NCBI GenBank assembly: GCA_947259185.1
Contig: CAMYKT010000008.1
Coordinates: forward strand, 4,830 to 68,829
Source of the DNA: an uncultured Methanobacteriaceae archaeon
GTDB taxonomy: Archaea; Methanobacteriota; Methanobacteria; Methanobacteriales; Methanobacteriaceae
Length of the DNA: 64,000 bases
Reading direction: 5' to 3'
Part shown: in pieces, positions 37,203-45,628 of the stretch
Layout of the letters: the number at the start of each line of letters is the position of its first letter
How positions within the stretch are numbered: the first letter of the stretch is position 1
Translations under genes and position numbers: made by a program
The notes under the pieces: generated by a model
What the model was told of the DNA's origin: nothing
Databases searched by the model: none
What the model saw: the letters and a program-made list of their open reading frames with translations, nothing else

Positions 37203-38264
37203 CTAACCCTCCAGGTGCTGGTAGCCTCCTGGTGGTAGTATATTTATATTTCCCTTCTTATCTACTATTTCCATGTTTCCAGTAGAAGTTACTTCACCCA
37301 CCACCATAAGCTTAATTTTATCTTTTAGGGAAGCTAAAGCATCTTTTTTAATACAAAATAATAATTCGAAATCTTCACCATAATGTAAAGCCATGTCTAA
37401 TGGTTTTTTAGAGAAAAATTCCCCGATTTTTTTTACTTCGTCTGGTAGGGGTATTTTATCTTCATATATCCTGATTCCCAGTGGTAAATTACTGGCCTTC
37501 AATATTTCTTCCAGTTCACTGGCCAGGCCATCTGTAATATCAGTAGCAGCACTAATTTGGCCGGATTGTGCCGCAATTATCCCTTCTTTAATTTTAGCTT
37601 CTGGTTTCAGGGCCTGTTTTATGGCTTTTTTAATAATTTTTTCCGGTAAAATTGATTTAATTTTCTGCTGGTCACGGGTAGAGGATAGTAGTATTTCAAA
37701 TCCAGCTGCTGCTAAACCTAAATCACCAGATACAGCTACTAAATCTCCAGGTTGGGCCCCGCTTTTCATCAGTACCTTTGATTTTTCCACCGAGCCAATT
37801 ATGGTTCCAGAAAGAACCATCTGAGATGATTCATTGGTATCTCCACCAATGAGTGGGATTTGGTAATAGTTGCAGGCTTCCAGAACTCCTTCCATAAGTT
37901 CATCAAAGTGCTCGATTTCCATGTCCCCTGATAGTCCTATAGACAAAATAAGTCCCTGGGGGATGGCCCCCATGGCAGATATATCGCTCGCATTAACTGT
38001 TACTATTTTCCATCCCCTTTCCCGGTGGTTCATCTGGGAGGGGAAATGAGTTTTTGCAAGCAACATGTCCGAGCTGACTACTAAAAAATTGTTAGAAGGT
38101 TTAAGTTCGGATAAATCCATTAAAGCAGCGTCATCTCCTAAGCTTTTTTTAATATGAGGATGCTTAGAATAATATTCCTGTTGGAGATCACGTGTTTTTT
38201 TGATAATTCGTTCAATGAGCTTTTTTTCGCCCACCTCAGAAATAATATGTTTTTTAGAGGGCAT
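37203..38264 (-). CDS. thiL: Thiamine-monophosphate kinase
   Basis: A 353-residue ThiL. The motif SLGDDAALM (about 41-49), DMLLAKTHF, GGDTNESSQMVLSGTIIG and VSGDLGLAAAGFEILL are typical of the PurM/ThiL fold, and DITDGLASEL is the acidic phosphate-binding loop. It phosphorylates thiamine monophosphate to the diphosphate coenzyme. The ATG has GGTGA close upstream. It lies 40 bp after cfbA and one base before amrS. Confidence 0.95.
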   Translation of the reverse strand: MPSKKHIISEVGEKKLIERIIKKTRDLQQEYYSKHPHIKKSLGDDAALMDLSELKPSNNFLVVSSDMLLAKTHFPSQMNHRERGWKIVTVNASDISAMGAIPQGLILSIGLSGDMEIEHFDELMEGVLEACNYYQIPLIGGDTNESSQMVLSGTIIGSVEKSKVLMKSGAQPGDLVAVSGDLGLAAAGFEILLSSTRDQQKIKSILPEKIIKKAIKQALKPEAKIKEGIIAAQSGQISAATDITDGLASELEEILKASNLPLGIRIYEDKIPLPDEVKKIGEFFSKKPLDMALHYGEDFELLFCIKKDALASLKDKIKLMVVGEVTSTGNMEIVDKKGNINILPPGGYQHLEG

Positions 38265-38304
38265 TATTCACCCTTAAAAGAATCAATGAAAACAAATAAA
38301 AAAA

Positions 38305-38748
38305 TTATAAGGAATGGTTAACCCTATCCTTAATAATTTCAACCACCCGGGGATCTGCACCTAATGGTTCGGTGTATATGATCTCCCCGGAAAAATCAAT
38401 CTCTTCATCATCTTCATGGTGCTTGTGTTTATGGCTATGGGAGTGGCCCGTCTCATGGCCATTATCCAGTCCCAGAATATGAGGTATATCCTTTTTGGTA
38501 TGTACTCCATGGGCTAAAAATACCGGGGTGACTATTATTTTTTCTACGCCCTGCCTGGCCAATTCATTAACCGCATTAGGAATGGTGGGGGTGGTCATTT
38601 CCATAAAGCCTACAGTTACCAGATAATTTTCTTCTTTTTGATATTTTTCTGCCAGTTGATTGATTACTTCTTTTCCATAGGGAAGTCGGCTTCCATGTCC
38701 TACCAGTACTACCCCTATCTTATTTTTTGAGCTTGAATTTGAATCCAT
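38305..38748 (-). CDS. cfbA: Sirohydrochlorin nickel/cobalt chelatase (short CbiX type)
   Basis: A 147-residue small chelatase. Catalytic histidines are H18 (GHGSR) and H80 (VFLAHGVH). A histidine-rich insert (98-111, GHETGHSHSHKHKHH) lies between the fold elements and could store or deliver nickel. In methanogens CfbA inserts nickel into sirohydrochlorin, starting coenzyme F430, and can also insert cobalt for corrinoids. The start overlaps the DUF35 gene by 29 bp and thiL follows after 40 bp. Confidence 0.93.
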   Translation of the reverse strand: MDSNSSSKNKIGVVLVGHGSRLPYGKEVINQLAEKYQKEENYLVTVGFMEMTTPTIPNAVNELARQGVEKIIVTPVFLAHGVHTKKDIPHILGLDNGHETGHSHSHKHKHHEDDEEIDFSGEIIYTEPLGADPRVVEIIKDRVNHSL

Positions 38749-39118
38749 ATGAAATCACTCCATCATCGCCTTGTTCTCTAATTTTTCTAAATACCATCTC
38801 TACTTCATCCCCGATTTGAATATCTTCAGGTCCGCAGTCAACTATTTGAGTAGTTACTTTAGCTCCTTCATTTAATTCAACAATAGCTACCGTATATGGT
38901 GCTATTTCTTTGAATTCATCAGTAGGTGTATTAATTACAGAATAAGAATATACTTTTCCCTTTCCAGATAATTTTATATTTTCCAGTTTTCCTTTTCTCC
39001 GGCATTCCGGACATACTATACGTAGGGGGAAGAATACTTTATTGCATTGTAAACATTTAGATCCTATGAGGTTGTAGCGTTGTGGAATATGACGCCATGT
39101 TCTAACGGTCTCTGTCAT
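38720..39118 (-). CDS. Zn-ribbon OB-fold (DUF35) acyl-CoA-associated protein
   Basis: A 132-residue protein with a rubredoxin-like zinc ribbon (C22, C25, C36, C39) and an OB fold (GKGKVYSYSVINTPTDEF, IGDEVEMVFRKI). In archaea DUF35 proteins bridge acetoacetyl-CoA thiolase and HMG-CoA synthase to channel substrate in mevalonate synthesis. Those two genes are not next to it here; instead it overlaps cfbA. GGAGG stands six bases before the ATG. It is first in its operon. It may serve the same complex from a distance. Confidence 0.88.
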   Translation of the reverse strand: MTETVRTWRHIPQRYNLIGSKCLQCNKVFFPLRIVCPECRRKGKLENIKLSGKGKVYSYSVINTPTDEFKEIAPYTVAIVELNEGAKVTTQIVDCGPEDIQIGDEVEMVFRKIREQGDDGVISYGFKFKLKK

Positions 39119-39578
39119 TTAATTCCTCCGTTATATGATTTAAAAAGCACTTGTATCTAATCAAAATACTAAAATGTTCTTATTTATTTCTTAAATTTTA
39201 GTAATTATTTATATTATATTTGTATTAACCAAATATCTAGTAAAATCCTGGTTCATTTTATTTTTGAATTCATGGTAATTAAAGCCTTTGGTTATATTAC
39301 ATTCTGAAGGATATTAAACCGTTCTATTGAATTTAAATCAATTATTAATATTAAATTCTACCAATTTTAATAAAAAAAGCCACATAACCTATCTAGATAA
39401 TTAAATAACATAATGAGCTGTGTATTTTGCTTTTTTATAAGGTGAAAGGCGTTAAAAAATAGACCCGGAGAATTACATAATTTCTTTTAATAAATTTATA
39501 AAATATAGTAATATTTTTATATTCGTATTACTTAATTATCAATAAGTTATTAAATTGATTAATAATTCAGGTGAAATG
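39119..39578. other. Divergent intergenic region upstream of the pilin-like pair
   Basis: This 460-bp AT-rich region holds the promoters of the leftward DUF35 operon and the rightward pilin-like genes. TTTATAAAATA (39494-39504) is a good TATA candidate for the latter. I see no coding frame or stable RNA structure. Confidence 0.5.
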
Positions 39579-40532
39579 ATGAATCAGAAAGGATATATAA
39601 TAAGTGGAATGTCGCTTTTACTTATGGTACCAGCCATGATACTTTCAATTTGCTTATTAAATACATTTAACATGGGAAATGATATTAAAGAACAGGCCGT
39701 CCAATCAGATAACATATATTATACCTCCCAGGATATCCAGAGGAATATTCCCCTATTCGCCTTAGAAGTGATAAATGAAACAGGAGAAGAAGTAAAAAAT
39801 AATAATTTAGCTCTGGAAAATAGCTCCAGGTATATAAAAAATGAATTACAATCTCGAACAGATAAATTTACCTCGGACTATGAACTTCGAAGTGATCTGG
39901 AAATTAAATGTACCATTGACTCGGTGCAACCCTATAGGGAACCCTGGTACATCGAAGTTAATTCCACAATATTTTTAAGTCAGAAAGAGTTCTATCATGA
40001 AGAAAAAATATCTAATCAGGTCCCCATAACCCAGTTGATTGATCCCCTCCCCTTTATTAAGTGCGGATTTTATGGAGATTTAAAATACAGTGAAAATCGT
40101 ATTTTTTATGGGAGTTTATTAAGGGAATATCTTCAGGATAAGGGAGTGGCCAATGCCAGTTATTATACCAATGCATCGGCCCCTCTTTTTATTCAGAAAT
40201 GTCCTTATGAATCGTATATTATCCATGGAGATGAAAATACGCGGGATAACTGTATAAATAATGGATTTTATCATTACAGTAATGATGGGGCCTGTTATTT
40301 GTGCCGTTTAGAAGGAAAAGCAGTTTGCATCCATCCGGGCGTTGAAGTATTTATTTTGGTACCTTCCTTAAATGATTCTATTCCTTTAACAGCTAGTTCA
40401 TCCATTGACCATGTTATATTCAGTGAAGATATTTATCCGGGTGAATATATGGCTTTAAAATTTTTAGGGTTTGAATATGGATTATTTTTAGATAATGCTC
40501 ACCGTAGTAAGTATGGAATTTCATTACCCTGA
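39579..40532 (+). CDS. Pilin-like secreted protein, first of a pair
   Basis: About 318 residues from ATG 39579 (MNQKGYIISG); the frame is open back to a TTG at 39555, but the site AGGTGA at 39569-39574 fits the ATGs at 39576/39579. The N-terminus, K-G followed by a hydrophobic helix, resembles a class III (prepilin-type) signal. The rest is a long extracellular domain with several cysteines (about C197, C228 and CYLC at 244-247) that may pair. It lies two bases before a second gene of the same plan. A surface filament or wall component is inferred. Confidence 0.65.
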   Translation: MNQKGYIISGMSLLLMVPAMILSICLLNTFNMGNDIKEQAVQSDNIYYTSQDIQRNIPLFALEVINETGEEVKNNNLALENSSRYIKNELQSRTDKFTSDYELRSDLEIKCTIDSVQPYREPWYIEVNSTIFLSQKEFYHEEKISNQVPITQLIDPLPFIKCGFYGDLKYSENRIFYGSLLREYLQDKGVANASYYTNASAPLFIQKCPYESYIIHGDENTRDNCINNGFYHYSNDGACYLCRLEGKAVCIHPGVEVFILVPSLNDSIPLTASSSIDHVIFSEDIYPGEYMALKFLGFEYGLFLDNAHRSKYGISLP

Positions 40533-40546
40533 AAATGAGGTTTTTT

Positions 40547-41521
40547 ATGTTAAATATTGCCCAGGATGATAGGGGATTTATTTTTTCCACCGACCTGCTA
40601 CTGGCCATTATAGTCTTAAGTGTTATATTAGGATTATCTGCAGAAGTAGTGGATACTGTAAGCTATAAGATGCAGGATTATGGTTCGCGTAATTCTATAG
40701 AGAGATTAACCCATGAAGGGGCGGATATTTTAATAAAAAGTACAGGATCTCCAGAAAACTGGGAAGAACTAAATGCAGGTGAAATTAAATACCCGGGATT
40801 ATCCCGCGTAGATTATGCTCATTCACCCCCTAAGGGGCATTTATTATCCTATAAAAAAATATTAAAGCTAAAAAAAGATTATGAGAAGATAATCCCTGGA
40901 AATTTTTTCCCCAGTTATTTGGATTGCAGTATAGTTATTTATCCACTGGATAGTGCTTTAGATCCCCTGGTAATACATGATAGTCCGCAGCTATCATTAA
41001 GTAACGAAGTGGTGGTGGTAAATCGCAGTGTTTTATGTGATTATAGAAGCCAGGAATGCCGGCTTTATATGAATATCAACCCTGAATCCGTCAATCCAGA
41101 CCCCTGTTTTATAGAAAAGTGCCACCAGCTAAATCATGGGATTGAAGATGGTGAAGATTACTGGATATGCCGTAATTTTAGAATAGAGCGGTCCAAAATG
41201 GAAAATCACAGTTATTATTTAATCAGCACAGGTGCTACACCTCAAACTTACTGGATAATAGATCAATCATATAATAGATCTAATCACAGAAGGGAGTTTA
41301 ATAATCATCCGTTTAATCTGGATAATGATATAAAATCTCTGTCAACTAATCTGGATTATGAAGTTTTTTACCTGCATATAAACTTAAAAAAAGAATTTTC
41401 AGGTAGTTTTGAAATCTTTGTGGTGGAAGTACCAGTAGATACTCCTTTAGAAGAATTAAAATCAGAATTTTTCCAAATTCAACCCTGTAATTTTCTATTA
41501 AAAGCCGGTTTGAAAAATTAA
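40547..41521 (+). CDS. Pilin-like secreted protein, second of a pair
   Basis: About 324 residues from ATG 40547 (MLNIAQDDRGFIFSTD). An in-frame ATG at 40535 is possible, but TGAGGT at 40536-40541 is better placed as ribosome binding site for 40547. The R-G-F-I-F-S start followed by a hydrophobic helix (LLLAIIVLSVILGLSA) matches the prepilin N-terminus seen in archaeal pilins. The outer domain is large and has six or more cysteines (about C130, C151, C157, C173, C177). It overlaps nothing but follows gene one directly. Minor pseudopilins or surface adhesins are likely. Confidence 0.65.
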   Translation: MLNIAQDDRGFIFSTDLLLAIIVLSVILGLSAEVVDTVSYKMQDYGSRNSIERLTHEGADILIKSTGSPENWEELNAGEIKYPGLSRVDYAHSPPKGHLLSYKKILKLKKDYEKIIPGNFFPSYLDCSIVIYPLDSALDPLVIHDSPQLSLSNEVVVVNRSVLCDYRSQECRLYMNINPESVNPDPCFIEKCHQLNHGIEDGEDYWICRNFRIERSKMENHSYYLISTGATPQTYWIIDQSYNRSNHRREFNNHPFNLDNDIKSLSTNLDYEVFYLHINLKKEFSGSFEIFVVEVPVDTPLEELKSEFFQIQPCNFLLKAGLKN

Positions 41522-41527
41522 AATATA

Positions 41528-42910
41528 TTAATAACCCATATTGCCCAGAATAGCCACTACCACCAGCACCAGGCAGGTATTAGCTAAAGGATCTGTTAAA
41601 CTTGCGGTTAAGGGTATGACTATATTGTCCGGGTCCAGGCCATTTCTATGAGAGGCTATGCTTAAATAAAAGGTGAATAACAGGATTAAGGGTAGTAAAA
41701 ACAAGCCGGCTATGGTACTTATAGTCACCATTTCCTGCAAGCCTATAGAAGGGATTCCCAATAAAGTGGAGGCATAATGTGCCATCAATCCTATTAAGGG
41801 ATACAGTATTATAGCCAGAAGAATTATAATCCCAAAATTTCTAATTGCTTCTTCGGCGGGTTTTAAGTTTGCTTCTATGTACCCGGAGTGCAGGCCAGAA
41901 GATAATCGAGCCCCTAATATACTGGTAAGGTTTCCCCCCTGGTCTGAAAAAAGAGGTACCAGGGTCAAAATACTGGGATTATTAAGTATGATTGCCAGGC
42001 GGCTATTTAAAATGGTACCGGCAGTGGTACCTAATAATGAACATATAAGCAAGGTGGGGACACTTTGCTTTACAATTTTCTTTAAATCAGCTTCCCCTCT
42101 AATACCTATAAACAAACCAGCCAGGCCCATTAAAATGAAAAAGGCGAATAATATGAACTCCAGTGCGGTGTTTTGAATTAGAAGCATTATCCAAACTCCT
42201 AAAAAGAGGGAGGGAAGGGTGAAAATATCCCCTGCGGTGGTAATAAGGGGAGTGGTTACATTATCCGGATCCCAACCATTTTCATAACTTTTTAGTGAAA
42301 TAAGGGCGGTGAGAGGTAATAGAATCATGCTGGAGAATATGCCCCCTAGAACCGAGATTACGGTGAAATCTATGATATTAATGGATTCGAATCCCAGTAA
42401 AATACATAGTCCCTTGGCCATAAAAGCTAGAAATATGGACAGGAGTACGGTTAAAATTAATGAAGCGGCGATATTGTAGTTCAAAACGTGGGATTTTTTT
42501 AGTTCAGGGGATAACGTACCAATATGTAAGTTAGATGCCAGTCGGGAACCCAGGGCACCAAAAATGTTACCGCGCATGCCAATAGCACCGGGTATAAGTA
42601 CCAGTAATCCTGGAAATGCTTCCAGTTGTTCGGTCATCATACTCAGGAAAACACCGGCAATAATGCCTCCAAAAATGCTGATGAAAAGTGCTACAAAAGT
42701 TTCACCCAGCACTCTTTTAATATCATTATAAAAAATAGAAAACTTTTTAAACACTTCTAAAGGAACAGAAAATAGTTTTATTAAAGTCCGGGACATTATT
42801 ATAACTATTTTGACTAAAAAAGTCAGTATAATTTCCATTAATTCTTTGATATTCACTAAAAATCGCTCTATGCTCCTCAAATGGATCACCAACTGACATG
42901 AGTTATTCAC
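41528..42910 (-). CDS. MgtE/SLC41-like divalent cation transporter
   Basis: Up to 460 residues with two MgtE membrane domains in tandem, each with a PGAIGMRGN or SDQGGNLTSILG pore-type motif and about five spans. It lacks the cytosolic CBS and N domains of bacterial MgtE, as in archaeal and SLC41-like forms. Magnesium transport is the likely role. The start is uncertain: GTG 42910 has no good ribosome binding site, and the strong AGGTGA there fits an ATG (42899) in another frame. It is 12 bp after the PhoU/TrkA_C regulator gene on the same strand. Confidence 0.85.
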   Translation of the reverse strand: MNNSCQLVIHLRSIERFLVNIKELMEIILTFLVKIVIIMSRTLIKLFSVPLEVFKKFSIFYNDIKRVLGETFVALFISIFGGIIAGVFLSMMTEQLEAFPGLLVLIPGAIGMRGNIFGALGSRLASNLHIGTLSPELKKSHVLNYNIAASLILTVLLSIFLAFMAKGLCILLGFESINIIDFTVISVLGGIFSSMILLPLTALISLKSYENGWDPDNVTTPLITTAGDIFTLPSLFLGVWIMLLIQNTALEFILFAFFILMGLAGLFIGIRGEADLKKIVKQSVPTLLICSLLGTTAGTILNSRLAIILNNPSILTLVPLFSDQGGNLTSILGARLSSGLHSGYIEANLKPAEEAIRNFGIIILLAIILYPLIGLMAHYASTLLGIPSIGLQEMVTISTIAGLFLLPLILLFTFYLSIASHRNGLDPDNIVIPLTASLTDPLANTCLVLVVVAILGNMGY

Positions 42911-42922
42911 CTAAGTTTTTTA

Positions 42923-43504
42923 TTAGAGATCTTCTAATTTCATCTCGTTTTTAGCCAGTTTTTCTAAAAATTCAGCCCCAGCTTCGTTTCCTTTAGCTAT
43001 AAGAGTATCTTCCTCAGAAAGTATGGTGTTTCGATCCGGGCCATAAATCCATGACTCATTTCTTCTAATAGCAATTATTCTCATGCCTGTTCTGGTGGCC
43101 AGTAAAAGGTCACCCAGCGATTTTTCAGATAAATCTGAGCCGCTACCAATAGTAACTCTGACAATTATTTCATCAGACTCTTCCATAACCATTTTAAATA
43201 CCGGATGGGGTTTTATGCCTTTAAGTACAAGATCAGCTATGTCTTTAGCTGAGTTAGCTATGGATTCTGCGGCCTCACCCACTTCCAAAAGAGCGGTTAA
43301 TTTTTCGGCATCCTCCACGGACCGGGCTGCAAGTAAAGACTCTTTTTTGATTTCATAGTTAAGTCTATTAACCTTATTTTCAAGTTTAATTACTTCTTCC
43401 GCAGCATCTTTGCTATTGAAAAGAAGCGCTGAGTATGACAAGTCCACCATGAGTTCTGAGAGATTTTTCATTTCAATTAAAATATCCTTAACACTTTTTG
43501 ACAC
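42923..43504 (-). CDS. PhoU/TrkA_C-domain regulatory protein
   Basis: A 193-residue protein. Residues 1-95 form a PhoU-like helical bundle (KDILIEMKNLSELMVDLSYS, EEVIKLENKVNRL). Residues 105-185 form a TrkA_C domain (IGSGSDLSEKSLGDL, GMRIIAIRRNESWIYGP, NTILSEEDTLIAKG), a ligand-binding module of ion transport systems. The gene is directly upstream of the MgtE-like transporter, so it very likely gates it or senses its cytosolic signal. The ligand is not known; cyclic di-AMP or a nucleotide would be candidates from related domains. Confidence 0.85.
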   Translation of the reverse strand: MSKSVKDILIEMKNLSELMVDLSYSALLFNSKDAAEEVIKLENKVNRLNYEIKKESLLAARSVEDAEKLTALLEVGEAAESIANSAKDIADLVLKGIKPHPVFKMVMEESDEIIVRVTIGSGSDLSEKSLGDLLLATRTGMRIIAIRRNESWIYGPDRNTILSEEDTLIAKGNEAGAEFLEKLAKNEMKLEDL

Positions 43505-43599
43505 CTTTCATCCTCCCTCTGGTATTGATGCTAGTGTGACCTAAATAAATTTTTATTAAATAATATATCTGGAAAAGATTACATAAAACTTTAGTGATG

Positions 43600-44658
43600 C
43601 TATCTTTCCATAATACATTCTCTTCTAAGTTTTAAAAGATCTTTTTTCTTCTTTTTTAAATCCTCGGTCTTTTCCAGTATATAGGGTATTTTTTCCATTA
43701 TACAATCCACCGTGGAATTTTGATGTATCCATTCACATCCCTGGCAACTCCAGACTCCCTTATCCTTTATCCATCGGCCTCCAGTAGAACCATCTCCACA
43801 GGGATAAAAGGGACAGTAACAAAAGGTACAGTTTTGAGGATGATTGTGACAGGGATAATATTCACAACTGGTATTAGGGCCAGTTATCTGTTCTCCTTTA
43901 ATAAAATTTTGATAAAATTCCTGGGAAAGAGGGTGAATAGGACCAGAAACCACATACCCGCGAGGAGTTATCATGAAACCTTCCTCCACATAAGTGGTGG
44001 AATTACCCACTATCAAAACCGTGGACATGTTAATCAAGTCTTCTTCAAGGTCTTTTAAATTAATAATACTGATTTTAGGTCCAGAAGATGTACTCTGAAC
44101 GATTCCCACCGGAGTTTCAGGATTAAGATGCTCTTGTAGAATCTTTTGAGCCAGTTTAAATGGTTCAATACGGGTCTTGCTCCGGGGGTTGTATAAAGCT
44201 ATGATTAAATCCCCCTTAACCGCATGCACAATTTTATTTTTTATTTCACTTAGTGGGGTTAAAATATCCGAAAGGCTGATAACCGCAAAATCATGGAGTG
44301 GTGCCCCTAATAATGAGGCTGCATAGTTAGCGGCAGTAACCCCGGGGACCACCTCCACTTCTATGCCACTGTATTTTCCCACCAGCTGGAAAAAAACATT
44401 TCCCATTCCAAATACACCCGGATCTCCTGAGCTAATAATGGCCACTTTTTTACCTTCCAGGCTTTTCTGGATGGCCATTTCTGCCCGGACAATTTCATCC
44501 CCCATTCCTTTTTTAATTATTTCTTTTCCATCCAGGAGGTCATTTACAGAATTAACATAACGTTTGTATCCAATAACCACTTCTGCTTTTTTTATGGCCT
44601 CCAGAGCTCTCAGGGTTATATCCTCTCTGGTAGGGCCGATGCCCACTATACTAATCAT
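43600..44658 (-). CDS. cobJ: Precorrin-3B / cobalt-factor III C17-methyltransferase with Cys-rich tail
   Basis: A 352-residue protein. Residues 1-240 are a CobJ/CbiH SAM-dependent methyltransferase (ISIVGIGPT, SSGDPGVFGMG, VVPGVTAANYAASLLGAPL, LYNPRSKTR). Residues about 257-320 add a cysteine-rich domain (CEYYPC, CTFCYCPFYPC, WSCQGCEWIH) of the kind fused to corrinoid enzymes in methanogens, probably for metal or Fe-S binding. It contracts the ring in anaerobic cobalamin synthesis. GGTGATTTC precedes the ATG. The other genes nearby (cbiG, cbiB) are on the same strand but separated by unrelated genes. Confidence 0.93.
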   Translation of the reverse strand: MISIVGIGPTREDITLRALEAIKKAEVVIGYKRYVNSVNDLLDGKEIIKKGMGDEIVRAEMAIQKSLEGKKVAIISSGDPGVFGMGNVFFQLVGKYSGIEVEVVPGVTAANYAASLLGAPLHDFAVISLSDILTPLSEIKNKIVHAVKGDLIIALYNPRSKTRIEPFKLAQKILQEHLNPETPVGIVQSTSSGPKISIINLKDLEEDLINMSTVLIVGNSTTYVEEGFMITPRGYVVSGPIHPLSQEFYQNFIKGEQITGPNTSCEYYPCHNHPQNCTFCYCPFYPCGDGSTGGRWIKDKGVWSCQGCEWIHQNSTVDCIMEKIPYILEKTEDLKKKKKDLLKLRRECIMER

Positions 44659-44694
44659 GAAATCACCATGGCTTTTTGTAAAATAAAATTTGTT

Positions 44695-45225
44695 CTAGTT
44701 GGGGTTGACTGCTTGATTATATATTCTACCTATAGAAACAATTTTAATGGTCAATATATCAATCTCTAAACCCTGACTTTTATATTTGGCCATGGCTGTG
44801 GCTTTGACCATGTAATCTGAACTGGGAGTAATAACTATCTGTCCCCCGGAAGAATTTCCTCCACTTACATCGTCTTTATATCCCATGGCCGTAATATTAA
44901 CCAGGAATTGATCATTGCTTTTATCAGCATAGGTAGTTATATTAAGTGTGTTCAAATCAATCCCATCCAGCTGACTTTTGCTTCGCAGTTCCTGCCCTAC
45001 CTGATTAGTATTAGTAATATTTAAAGCCTCGGGAGGCTGAGTTAAAGCCGAAGTTACATCCTCCCGGATATCAAAAATGGCCATTAAACGGTCAATTTGC
45101 ATATCTATCAGCTTACCTACATCTGGAGGTTCAGAAGTTACAATGGTATAGGAACTTATTAAACCTGCTTCAAAGAAAAATATGAAAAATCCTAGGAAAA
45201 GTATAAATTTGACTATTCTTGACAA
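44695..45225 (-). CDS. Hypothetical secreted or anchored protein
   Basis: A 176-residue protein with a hydrophobic N-terminus (about 6-27, FILFLGFFIFFFEAGLISSY) and a soluble beta-rich outside domain. The start is TTG with AGGTGA eight bases upstream. A Gly/Ser stretch (GGNSSGGQ) near 123 may be a loop. I do not recognise the family. It lies 36 bp upstream of cobJ on the same strand, so it may share its message, but no functional tie is evident. Confidence 0.6.
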   Translation of the reverse strand: MSRIVKFILFLGFFIFFFEAGLISSYTIVTSEPPDVGKLIDMQIDRLMAIFDIREDVTSALTQPPEALNITNTNQVGQELRSKSQLDGIDLNTLNITTYADKSNDQFLVNITAMGYKDDVSGGNSSGGQIVITPSSDYMVKATAMAKYKSQGLEIDILTIKIVSIGRIYNQAVNPN

Positions 45226-45628
45226 AAAATCACCTTAGTTTATAAAAAGGACCTTATATATTTAATTTGTTCTAATCTAAAGAGTTATTTCCAGACCCTG
45301 CTAAATAGCCGGACTGTTTCTTAGAGAAATTTTAAATGACGTATGAATTAGTGGTAGTTGCCCTGCTTTTTCAGATTTTTTTATTAATCCCCAAATAGAG
45401 CTCACCAGTATAATATGTGTAGATACTTTTAAAATTTTTTGTATTTATATCATAACTGATATTAATAATTTGGCCCAGTTCTATTAGATTATAAAAGTAG
45501 GAATAAATTAATTTATCACTGCAACCATAGTATTTTTAATTATTAAAAAGTATGGACATATCTTATAATACCGGAGTTACAGAATAAAAATTAGATATAT
45601 TATTTTTAAAAACAGGTGAAGATACACC
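45226..45628. other. Divergent region upstream of the PolD small subunit gene
   Basis: A 403-bp AT-rich gap. CTTATATATTTA (45253-45264) reads as a TATA box for the leftward gene. An AGGTGA ribosome binding site at 45614-45619 precedes DP1. I see no ORF, RNA gene or ORB-like element here. Confidence 0.5.

Noticed and set aside
39555..39578. TTG start for the first pilin-like protein
   Set aside because: The AGGTGA site lies after it, and ATG 39576/39579 gives the K-G prepilin start.
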